Part shown: positions 1-5,278 of the stretch, one piece after another
Position numbering within the stretch: position 1 is the stretch's first letter
Layout: each line of letters begins with the position of its first letter
From: Chloroflexota bacterium
GTDB lineage: Bacteria; Chloroflexota; Dormibacteria; CF-121
Reading direction: 5' to 3'
NCBI GenBank assembly: GCA_005881235.1
Contig: VBEQ01000122.1
Span: forward strand, 1-10,168
Length of the DNA stretch: 10,168 bases
The notes under the pieces: generated by a model
What the model saw: the letters and a program-made list of their open reading frames with translations, nothing else
Database searches by the model: none
What the model was told of the DNA's origin: nothing
Translations under genes and position numbers: made by a program

Positions 1-432
1 CGTGTTGGTAGCGTCGTAACCGAGCCGGCTCATCAGGGGATCGAAAACGCTCGCCCGGTCACCTGGGAAGAGATCGACCGCCGCTCGGTACGCCGCGAAG
101 CTGATCGCCGTGTTGATGTTGGCCAGCGTGCGCTCTCCGGCTGGCCGGCGGAGAGCGCCGCCGAATCGGGTCCCGACCGCGTGATGGTCGTAGGCGGCCC
201 AGGCGTCAAAGATGCAGGTGTGGACGATGGCAAGGGCGCGCGCGACCATCGGCGGACCGAGCTTCGAATCCCGAACTCCCTGCAACGCCGCCGCGTTCCA
301 CAGCAGAACGACGCTGTCGCCGGAGGCTAACACGCCAAGCGGCAGACCACTCAGCGCTGGGGTAGCCGCCGCCAGGGCCCCCCACTTGAGCACGGTTCGG
401 CGAGTAATGCGAAGCGGTTCTCGCTCGCTCAT
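1..432 (-). CDS. Vanadium-dependent haloperoxidase-like exported protein (N-terminal part)
   Basis: The frame is open for 144 codons from ATG at 432 to the window edge, so the C-terminal part, including any PAP2-type vanadate-binding site, is not visible. The N-terminus holds a Tat-like signal (TRRTVLKWGALAAATPALSG, about residues 10-29). The mature start contains VLLWNAAALQGVRDSKLGPP, then MVARALAIVHTCIFDAWAAYD and ERTLANINTAISFAAYRA. From memory these match the N-terminal helical region of bacterial vanadium-dependent haloperoxidase/DUF6851 proteins. The known family oxidises halides with peroxide outside the cytoplasm; activity here is inferred only. The ATG lies 3 bases after the stop of the upstream gene, so translation is probably coupled. 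It is the last visible gene of a three-gene run for exported proteins. Confidence 0.75.
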   Translation of the reverse strand, partial: MSEREPLRITRRTVLKWGALAAATPALSGLPLGVLASGDSVVLLWNAAALQGVRDSKLGPPMVARALAIVHTCIFDAWAAYDHHAVGTRFGGALRRPAGERTLANINTAISFAAYRAAVDLFPGDRASVFDPLMSRLGYDATNT

Positions 433-435
433 GAC

Positions 436-987
436 CTAATGGATCGTGACCTGGCCCTCCAGCAGAATCTCATGGAAAGTCATCCCTGAGATGACCAGCG
501 TAGCCGTGGTGCCGGGGCCTCCGGCCTTTACCGTAAATGTGAAGTCCTGGCTAGGTCCGGCTCCGAGTCCGGTCACAACCGCCGTGCCCTTCAACACGGC
601 AGTGCCGCCCGACACGTGCACCGAATTGACTTTTCCGGTGACGTACATTGCGTTGACTTCGAACGCCCCGCTCTCGGGAGCGCCAGAGGCCGTCGTCGGT
701 GCCAGCGCTAGACATTCGAACGCCCCGCTCTGCCCGTTGGCGTGGAAGGCGAGCACCGTGGTCACGGGTATGTACGCCGGGGCGCCGGTCCCGCCCTCGA
801 TGATCGTCTTGCCACCTCCCAACACCTGGTGGACGCCACCGGTCTCTTCGCCGGCAGCGACTCGCGGAGCGGCTGAGCCGATCAGAGCGGCCGCTAGTAG
901 CGCCGCCCCAGCCCCGACCCAGAACCTCCGCAATCCGGCGCTGCTCAAGGGACCGCGTTGCTCGGTAACTCGAAGATTGCCCACCAT
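436..987 (-). CDS. Secreted protein of unknown function
   Basis: This encodes 183 residues. The N-terminus has a basic stretch ending in LRRF followed by a hydrophobic segment (about residues 22-45, GAGAALLAAALIGSAAPRVA) that reads as a Sec signal peptide, so the mature protein is probably extracellular. The rest is rich in Gly, Ala, Thr and Val with alternating hydrophobic residues, suggesting a beta-sandwich; a single Cys lies in the SGAFECLAL segment. I do not recognise a named family. The ATG at 987 is preceded by AGGAGG eight bases upstream. The 5-residue unit SGAFE occurs twice, 19 codons apart, from a 17-base direct repeat. It sits between two Tat-exported genes in the same orientation, with the haloperoxidase-like gene starting 3 bases downstream, so it may serve the same extracellular process. 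Confidence 0.8.
   Translation of the reverse strand: MVGNLRVTEQRGPLSSAGLRRFWVGAGAALLAAALIGSAAPRVAAGEETGGVHQVLGGGKTIIEGGTGAPAYIPVTTVLAFHANGQSGAFECLALAPTTASGAPESGAFEVNAMYVTGKVNSVHVSGGTAVLKGTAVVTGLGAGPSQDFTFTVKAGGPGTTATLVISGMTFHEILLEGQVTIH
658..731. repeat. 17-base in-frame direct repeat inside a secreted-protein gene
   Basis: The 17 bases TTCGAACGCCCCGCTCT occur at 658-674 and again at 715-731. The 57-base offset keeps the reading frame, and both copies encode SGAFE on the minus strand. This probably reflects internal duplication or a repeated beta-strand motif rather than a mobile element. Confidence 0.7.
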
Positions 988-1025
988 GTCATTTCCCTCC
1001 TATCCTCTTAGGCTCGCCTCAAGTG

Positions 1026-1049
1026 GGGAGACGCCGAACGGCGCCTCCC
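1026..1049 (-). other. Intergenic RNA hairpin between two exported-protein genes
   Basis: On the minus-strand transcript GGGAGGCGCC pairs with GGCGUCUCCC around a GUUC loop, ten pairs including one G-U. On the plus strand the same position is an A-C mismatch, so the structure favours the minus-strand transcript. It lies about 27 bases past the stop of the 1077-1691 gene. No U-run follows, so it is more likely a processing or stability element, or a weak attenuator, than an intrinsic terminator. Confidence 0.45.
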
Positions 1050-1076
1050 TATTTCGTCTTTGCGACGCTCGGTGAG

Positions 1077-1691
1077 CTAGTCTTCCTGTTCCCCGTGCAG
1101 CGCGTGGAACAAGGTGCGATTCGAGTGTTTGCCAACAGTTGGCGTCGCCGGCATGAAGAAGTTCACGAACCCTCTGGACCCATTGGTCCCCTCATCGACC
1201 GACGGCGGGGTGCCATTCAGGTGGCAGCTGACGAAAAGAACCCCATCGAGTCCATCTGAGTACTTGATGTGAAGGACTGCCAGCCCGGCGCGCGTATCTT
1301 CTAGGCGGCCGATGTGGTCGCGTAGCGGCGTGCCGGCGAGGGTGCCCGGCGCCCGAACCCAGCTGACGAGTTCGGTCACGCGATACGTGCCGCTGCCCCC
1401 TACGACAGGGTTGTCGCTATCCCAGGTCCCTCCCCCGGTTACATCGCGGGAGTGTCCGGGCCTGAAGGTTCCACTGCCCGTCAAATTGAGCATGGTCTCA
1501 CCCTCCGAACTGGCCGTATCCTCTCCGCCAGCTCTGATATCGGGAGGGGTCAACTCAACCAGGTCCCACCGGATGCGGCCCCCATTTCCTTTGTCGGCAA
1601 ACGCTGTCGAGGGGACTCCTAGCGCACCGAGGGCGCCCACCGCCGCCGCGCCTTTGATGATCTGTCGTCGGGTAATCTTCGGGTTCGTCAT
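1077..1691 (-). CDS. Tat-exported protein of unknown function
   Basis: This encodes 204 residues. The N-terminus is a clear twin-arginine signal: ITRRQIIKG followed by a hydrophobic stretch to PSTAFA, with probable cleavage near residue 32. The mature part is Gly/Thr-rich with probable beta structure: a GSGTF/GGGTW/GSGTY series near residues 72-103, then VLHIKYSDGLDGVLFVSCHL and GSRGFVNFF. I recall similar exported unknown proteins in soil Chloroflexota-like genomes but no biochemical function. The start at 1691 is supported by AAGGAGG six to seven bases upstream. It is the first gene after the promoter at 1754-1782 and probably heads the operon containing the secreted unknown and the haloperoxidase-like protein. 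Tat export suggests folding, or cofactor loading, before secretion. Confidence 0.8.
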   Translation of the reverse strand: MTNPKITRRQIIKGAAAVGALGALGVPSTAFADKGNGGRIRWDLVELTPPDIRAGGEDTASSEGETMLNLTGSGTFRPGHSRDVTGGGTWDSDNPVVGGSGTYRVTELVSWVRAPGTLAGTPLRDHIGRLEDTRAGLAVLHIKYSDGLDGVLFVSCHLNGTPPSVDEGTNGSRGFVNFFMPATPTVGKHSNRTLFHALHGEQED

Positions 1692-1753
1692 GGCTACCCT
1701 CCTTGCCAGAACAACCGATCCTGCTGAGCGCTCGGCCCACTCCGAGCGCCTTC

Positions 1754-1782
1754 ACCCTAGGCGGCTTTAAGTGGTCCGTCAA
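1754..1782 (-). promoter_or_regulatory. Sigma-70-like promoter for the exported-protein operon
   Basis: Reading the minus strand, TTGACG (1782-1777) is followed after exactly 17 bases by TAGGGT (1759-1754). That matches a housekeeping -35/-10 pair, with transcription predicted to start near 1747 and a 5' leader of about 55 bases before the ATG at 1691. It lies in the divergent gap with the exonuclease gene. Confidence 0.6.
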
Positions 1783-1882
1783 GAGAATTTACCGGTTATA
1801 AGGATCCTCAGACTGCAGAGGTCGAGCCGGCTTCCCGAGAGTCCAGAGTCCGATTTCCTCGCTCCGATACGATCGAAAGTCC

Positions 1883-2542
1883 ATGGCAGCTGACTGGCTC
1901 CTGCTCGATGGGTCGAGCCTCATGTTCCGTGCGTTCTTCGGAATTCCGGTCGGCGCCTTCAAGGCACCGGATGGCCAGCCGGTGAACGCGGTGCGGGGAT
2001 TCCTCGACATGCTGGCCCGGCTCGTCACCGACCGTAAGCCGAAGGCGCTGGTTGTCGCCACCGATGAAGACTGGCGGCCGGCGTTTCGGGTGAAGGTAAT
2101 CGCAAGCTACAAGACGGCACGCCTTGAACGCGGCGCGATGCCCGCCGAGCTCCAACCTCAGGAACCGATCATCTGGGCAGTTCTGAAGGCGATTGGTGTG
2201 GAAGTGATGGGTGCCGCCGGGTTCGAGGCCGAAGACGTGATCGCCTCGTTGCTGCCGAAGATCACCGGAACGGTCGAGATCGTGACCGGCGACCGCGACC
2301 TCTTTTCGCTGGTGCGCGATCCGGACGTGACCGTGCTCTACACGCAGAAGGGGATTGGCAATCTGTTGATCGTCGATGAGGCCGAGGTCGAGCGCCGCTA
2401 CGGCATCCCGGGTCGTTCGTACGGCGACTACGCGGTCCTGCGCGGCGATCCATCGGACGGACTGCCGGGCGTTCCCGGGGTGGGGGAGAAGACCGCGGCG
2501 CAGCTGGTGCGTCGCTTCAAGGTCGCGTCGGTGTCCCGGTAG
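1883..2542 (+). CDS. 5'-3' exonuclease (FEN/PIN-type), prematurely truncated
   Basis: This encodes 219 residues resembling the stand-alone 5'-3' exonucleases of Actinobacteria and Chloroflexota, related to the DNA polymerase I N-terminal nuclease domain. Family members cleave DNA flaps or 5' ends using a two-metal acidic site. Probable metal ligands are visible: Asp9 (LLLDGSS), Asp61 (ATDEDWR), the EAED set at 115-118, Asp137 and Asp139 (TGDRDLF), and Asp189 (RGDPSDGLPG). The helix-three-turn-helix DNA-binding motif begins at GVPGVGEKTAAQLVRRF (about 196-212). It ends abruptly at a TAG seven codons later, although the family continues for roughly 80-90 more residues. The missing C-terminus is found in another frame at 2521-2703, so the gene carries a deletion or frameshift near 2515-2535 and may be inactive. 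No strong Shine-Dalgarno precedes the ATG; a TACGAT -10-like box at 1868-1873 could give a very short leader. Confidence 0.82.
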   Translation: MAADWLLLDGSSLMFRAFFGIPVGAFKAPDGQPVNAVRGFLDMLARLVTDRKPKALVVATDEDWRPAFRVKVIASYKTARLERGAMPAELQPQEPIIWAVLKAIGVEVMGAAGFEAEDVIASLLPKITGTVEIVTGDRDLFSLVRDPDVTVLYTQKGIGNLLIVDEAEVERRYGIPGRSYGDYAVLRGDPSDGLPGVPGVGEKTAAQLVRRFKVASVSR

Positions 2543-2703
2543 GTATCGCGCCCGTCCCCAAACCGAACGGCGTACGGCCGGCCACACCGAGGGACCCGCA
2601 GGCGCTCGCAAAACTGGGTGAGACCTACGGCGTCGGCTCGTCCATCGACCGCCTGGTCCGTGCCCTGGCCGGACCGCCGACCGCCATCGGTCGGAATCGC
2701 TGA
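2521..2703 (+). pseudogene. Out-of-frame C-terminal remnant of the 5'-3' exonuclease
   Basis: In the frame starting at 2521 the translation gives GRVGVPVGIAPVPKP, then TPRDPQALAKLGETYGVGSS and IDRLVRALAG, ending at TGA 2701-2703. This matches the recalled C-terminal pattern of actinobacterial/Chloroflexota 5'-3' exonucleases (VRV..DVPV, then TP.DPE.LA.LAER.GLGS...RL..AL). The upstream gene reads in a different phase, and about 40 residues expected between RRFK and RVGVPVG are absent. The simplest reading is one out-of-frame internal deletion of roughly 120 bases at 2515-2535, real or an assembly artefact. The intervening sequence has no start codon with a ribosome site, so independent expression is unlikely. 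Confidence 0.65.
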
Positions 2704-2709
2704 TACGCT
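2704..2709 (+). promoter_or_regulatory. Extended -10 element for a leaderless selenoprotein transcript
   Basis: TGATACGCT (2701-2709) fits the extended -10 pattern TGnTAnnnT. The GTG start at 2716 lies six bases after the box, just where transcription would begin, and there is no Shine-Dalgarno before the GTG. This fits a leaderless mRNA. No good -35 is seen, so the assignment is tentative. Confidence 0.35.
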
Positions 2710-2715
2710 TGGCAC

Positions 2716-2985
2716 GTGATCGATCCCAAGCACCGCGTCACGATCGAATACTGCGTTCCCTGAAACTACCTGGAACAAGCCGTCGGTCTGACGGTTGAGA
2801 TCCTCGGGGCTTGGGCCCCGGTGATGATCGACGTGTCCCTGCGCACGGGAAGTAAGGGGCGCTTCGAGGTGACGCTCGACGACCAGCTGATCTTCAGCAA
2901 GCTGAAGTTGCATCGGTTTCCGAAGCCGGGCGAGATCCTCAAGCTCGCCGAGCCGGTGCTCGGACCGCCGATCGCCTGGCGCTAG
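2716..2985 (+). CDS. SelW/Rdx-family selenoprotein (CxxU thioredoxin-like fold), Sec at in-frame TGA
   Basis: Read with the TGA at 2761-2763 as selenocysteine, this gives 89 residues beginning VIDPKHRVTIEYC with Val-Pro-Sec and NYLEQA next. Cys13 and Sec16 form the CxxU redox motif at the end of the first beta strand, as in the SelT/SelW/SelH (Rdx) family of thioredoxin-like thiol oxidoreductases. Further family hallmarks follow: GRFEV at 48-52, LIFSK at 58-62 and RFPKPGEIL at 67-75, with the usual total length. A bacterial SECIS-like hairpin with a GGUCU loop begins 14 bases after the TGA (2778-2796). The GTG start is chosen because a stop lies 13 bases upstream in frame and the N-terminus then matches the family. 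Role: probably a cytoplasmic redox protein; the substrate is unknown. Alternatives are an ordinary nonsense mutation of a Cys codon, made less likely by the hairpin and by conserved sequence after the TGA. No Sec machinery gene (selA, selB, selD, selC) lies in the window. Confidence 0.83.
2778..2796 (+). promoter_or_regulatory. Bacterial SECIS-like hairpin
   Basis: AGCCGUC (2778-2784) pairs with GACGGUU (2790-2796), seven pairs including one G-U, around the 5-base loop GGUCU (2785-2789). The loop begins 21 bases after the TGA, within the known 16-37 range for bacterial SECIS elements. The loop bases equal the GGUCU seen in the E. coli fdhF SECIS apical loop, where SelB binds. The structure lies inside the coding region, as expected in bacteria. 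Confidence 0.65.
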
Positions 2986-3074
2986 CGCACAATTCACTCG
3001 TCCGCCGTCCACTTCCATACCTGCTCGCGCTGCTGCTGGCGGCCGCGGCCTTCCAGTACTTCCGGCCGCTCCCG

Positions 3075-4181
3075 GTGACCGCGGCAACCCCGGTCGTCCC
3101 GGCGGTGGAGCACGTTGGAACCGCGCCGGCGTTGCCCTGGCCGGCGCAGGGCGAAGCGGCCCTCCTCGTCGACGGCCTCGGCGAAGTCGAGAGCTCCGGC
3201 GGGCGATCCCCGGTGCCAATGGCCAGCACCGCCAAGATGATGACCGCGCTCATCGTGCTGGAAGATCATCCGCTCGCCCTGAACGAAGCTGGGCCCACCA
3301 TCACAGTGACGCGAGCCGATGTCAGCACCTTTTACGCCAAACGAAGTCAGGGTGAGTCTGTCCTCCCGGTGGTGGCGGGAGAGCAACTCAGTGAGTACCA
3401 GTTACTGCAGGGGGTGCTCCTGCCATCCGCGAGTAACTTCGCCGAGTTGCTGGCAACCTGGGACCTCGGCGCTGTGCCTGCCTTTGTCGGCCGGATGAAT
3501 GTCAAAGCGGCGGCCCTGGGGATGAGCGCGACCCACTACGCCGATGTCAGCGGCTTCTCACCGTTGAGCGTCAGCATCCCGTCGGACTTGATCAAGCTTG
3601 GCCAGACGGCGATGTTGCAGCCGGTTTTCGCGCAGATCGTTGCCCAGTCGCAGGCCACCCTTCCGGTTGCGGGCGTCGTCCACAATCTCGATACCCTCCT
3701 CGGCCAGGGGGGCGTGGTCGGGATCAAGACCGGGCACACCGACCAGGCAGGGGGATGCTTCGTCGTGGCGGCCGACCTGACCGTCGATGGTATCGCGGCG
3801 CGCGTCTACGGCGCCGTGCTGGGCCAGCCCAATGCTCTCGCGGGCGCTTTTGCGGCGACACGCGCGTTGCTGCCGGCCCTGGTCTCGGCGCTGCATGCGC
3901 ATTCGCTCGTCCGCCGCGACGATGTCATCGGCCGCTATCGCACGCCCTGGGACGAAGCGGGCGCCATCGTGGCGAGCCAGTCGGTTACGTGGCTTCTGCT
4001 CGACGGCACCGTCGTCACCCGCCAGGTAAAGCTCGACGACCTACCGGCGACGCTGCCGGCGGGAACACGAGTCGGCACGCTGCTCCTTACGGCCGGCACG
4101 CGCCACGCCGAAGTTCCGCTGGTCACGGCAGCAGCCATCCAGGGCCCCGGCGCGGGCTGGCGACTGACGCGTGGATTTTAG
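3075..4181 (+). CDS. D-alanyl-D-alanine carboxypeptidase, serine-type (peptidase S11)
   Basis: From the first standard start codon (GTG 3075) this gives 368 residues. The family removes terminal D-Ala from peptidoglycan pentapeptides outside the membrane. The catalytic motifs are SxxK as STAK at 51-54 (Ser nucleophile, Lys base), PSASN at 117-121 in the SxN position, and KTG at 218-220 inside GIKTGHTDQAGGCFVV. A C-terminal beta-rich part follows from about residue 290. In SxN the residue aligned with Asn appears to be Ser120, with Asn121 next to it, which is unusual. The start is a problem: the same frame is open upstream to a TAA at 2853 and encodes VRRPLPYLLALLLAAAAFQY just before 3075, a typical signal anchor. 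That stretch has no ATG, GTG or TTG. The true start was probably at or near 3000 (now GTC), just after the selenoprotein gene. It converges with and overlaps by 4 bases the minus-strand fragment at 4178-4483. Confidence 0.84.
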   Translation: MTAATPVVPAVEHVGTAPALPWPAQGEAALLVDGLGEVESSGGRSPVPMASTAKMMTALIVLEDHPLALNEAGPTITVTRADVSTFYAKRSQGESVLPVVAGEQLSEYQLLQGVLLPSASNFAELLATWDLGAVPAFVGRMNVKAAALGMSATHYADVSGFSPLSVSIPSDLIKLGQTAMLQPVFAQIVAQSQATLPVAGVVHNLDTLLGQGGVVGIKTGHTDQAGGCFVVAADLTVDGIAARVYGAVLGQPNALAGAFAATRALLPALVSALHAHSLVRRDDVIGRYRTPWDEAGAIVASQSVTWLLLDGTVVTRQVKLDDLPATLPAGTRVGTLLLTAGTRHAEVPLVTAAAIQGPGAGWRLTRGF

Positions 4182-4483
4182 GAAGGATGGCCCCAGGTCG
4201 GCGGCTTCAGGTCGATGCCATCGGGGATGAATAGCAGGCCATCGGTCCGTCCGCGGTGATCGTCGACGCCGTATTGCCAGACGATCTTGTTCGCCGTTGG
4301 ATCGATGACGATTACCCGGTTGCGAAAGTCGTCGTTGAGCGCGATGTCCCCGTTCCCGAGGGAGATCGCGAGCGACGGATGGTCCAGCATACCCGCGCCT
4401 GAGCGAGGCGCATAGCGCCAGACGGGCTGCCCCTGCCGGGTCATGATCAAAGAAATCGCCTGACGGCGCCGACGGTTTGGCAA
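4178..4483 (-). pseudogene. C-terminal fragment of a beta-propeller (PQQ/NHL-like) protein
   Basis: The readable frame (101 residues from a TTG at 4483) contains TRQGQPVWRY, LAISLGNGDIALNDDFRNRV and IVIDPTANKIVWQYG, then LLFIPDGIDL near the end. These are blades of PQQ-like or NHL-like beta-propellers (the pattern ...N.RV.VIDP...IVWQYG), normally 300 or more residues long and exported. Only about one and a half blades remain. The first eight residues (MPNRRRRQ) do not fit, and homology begins at about 4460, so the 5' end has been lost by deletion or rearrangement. It has no ribosome site of its own. The function of the parent protein is unknown, and this fragment is probably not functional. 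Its stop overlaps the end of the carboxypeptidase gene. Confidence 0.6.
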
Positions 4484-4512
4484 TAGGAAATCGCCTCGAG
4501 ACCGGTGCGGTT

Positions 4513-4521
4513 TGCTACTGT
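4513..4521 (+). promoter_or_regulatory. Extended -10 box before the small acidic ORF
   Basis: TGCTACTGT fits the extended -10 pattern TGnTAnnnT and would start transcription near 4528, about 15 bases before the ATG at 4543. No convincing -35 is visible. The site lies just past the point where the beta-propeller fragment is broken. Confidence 0.35.
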
Positions 4522-4542
4522 GAAACCGAGGGCTCGACCACC

Positions 4543-4674
4543 ATGGGATTCACGAGCAAGCCTGTCAGGGTCATCGAAATACCGGAACCGACGTCGGAGC
4601 CGCTCCTTGCGCCCGAGACCGAGCCGCAGCGGACCGAGAGGGAAGAAGAGGTTCCGGTCACAACTCCGGCATGA
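4543..4674 (+). CDS. Small acidic protein of unknown function
   Basis: This encodes 43 residues starting MGFTSKPVRVIEIPEP, followed by a Pro/Glu/Thr-rich tail (repeated EP, TE and EE) with no hydrophobic segment and no Cys. It is probably soluble and largely disordered. The ATG at 4543 is preferred over the upstream TTG because it has GAGGG about ten bases upstream and gives a clean N-terminus. Its TGA overlaps the ATG of the next gene (ATGA at 4671-4674), so the two are translationally coupled and probably functionally linked. I recall comparable short proteins beginning M-G-x-x-S-K-P-V-R-V-I-E in Chloroflexota-like genomes but no known role. Confidence 0.55.
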   Translation: MGFTSKPVRVIEIPEPTSEPLLAPETEPQRTEREEEVPVTTPA

Positions 4675-5267
4675 TCCCCGCCGTGGGTTACCGCTTCTGG
4701 CGGGTGGACCCGGACGATGCCTGGACGCGCGGCCGGCTCCAATCACCGGTGGCGGAGACGTTGTGGCCGACGCTGGCGCGGCTCGACGCCGAGTGCCAAA
4801 CGCGCCCGGGTCTTCGCCTCGCGCGCGCCGGACTGCACCGGCACGACGATGAGCGGAGGTCACCCGAGCCGGCGTGCAGCTGCGGCATCTATGCCTACCA
4901 CGACATCGCGCCGATGACCCGCGCCTTGCGCGAGGAGCCCTATATGTTCGGTGGTGCCGTGTTGTGCTGGGGAAGGATCGTGATCCACCCCGAGGGCCTG
5001 CGCGCGCAACACGCCCGGCCGCTGGCGCTTTGCCGGCCGGAAAGCCCGAGCGTGCAGCAACGGACCGCCGTCCTGCTTCGAGAGGTCACGCGAGAGTACG
5101 CGATCCCGCTGCTCGAGCTCCGCGATCTGGTCGCCTACGCGAGCGAGTTTGGCGCCAGCTACAAACCGGAGCCGATCCCGCCGTCGCGGCACGGCCTGGG
5201 GCGGGTCAGAGACGCCTTCTCCTGGCGTCAGATGCGTCGGCGCCTGGGCAAAGCGTTCGGCGGCTGA
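4671..5267 (+). CDS. Protein of unknown function with CxCGIYA motif
   Basis: This encodes 198 residues. It opens with VGYRFWRVD followed by RLQSPVAETLWPTLARLDAECQ. The centre has EPACSCGIYAYHDIAPM (about residues 65-80) and VLCWGRIVIHPEGLRAQHARPLAL (about 100-123). The C-terminus is basic (WRQMRRRLGKAFGG). The combination of an N-terminal G.R.WRV, a Cys-x-Cys-Gly-Ile-Tyr-Ala centre and a WGR(V/I).h..GlRA.. segment resembles a family of uncharacterised proteins I recall from actinobacterial chromosomes, plasmids and phages. Cys54, or another upstream Cys or His, could pair with the CxC in metal binding, but this is speculation. The start ATG overlaps the stop of the 43-residue gene; no close Shine-Dalgarno is seen, so it depends on coupling. 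It converges with the DUF4242 gene with an 11-base gap. Confidence 0.68.
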   Translation: MIPAVGYRFWRVDPDDAWTRGRLQSPVAETLWPTLARLDAECQTRPGLRLARAGLHRHDDERRSPEPACSCGIYAYHDIAPMTRALREEPYMFGGAVLCWGRIVIHPEGLRAQHARPLALCRPESPSVQQRTAVLLREVTREYAIPLLELRDLVAYASEFGASYKPEPIPPSRHGLGRVRDAFSWRQMRRRLGKAFGG

Positions 5268-5278
5268 CGGCCAGACGC

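Noticed and set aside
1023..1770. Plus-strand frames opposite the Tat-exported gene
   Set aside because: The minus strand has a promoter, ribosome site and twin-arginine signal; the plus frames have none of these.
2716..2763. A short peptide ending at TGA 2761 followed by non-coding DNA
   Set aside because: The same frame continues for 74 codons with clear Rdx-family motifs, and a SECIS-like hairpin follows the TGA, so readthrough as Sec explains the sequence better.
2428..3219. Minus-strand open frame covering the exonuclease tail and selenoprotein
   Set aside because: The translation is Arg/Pro/Gly-rich without domain features, while the plus strand carries recognisable protein families throughout.
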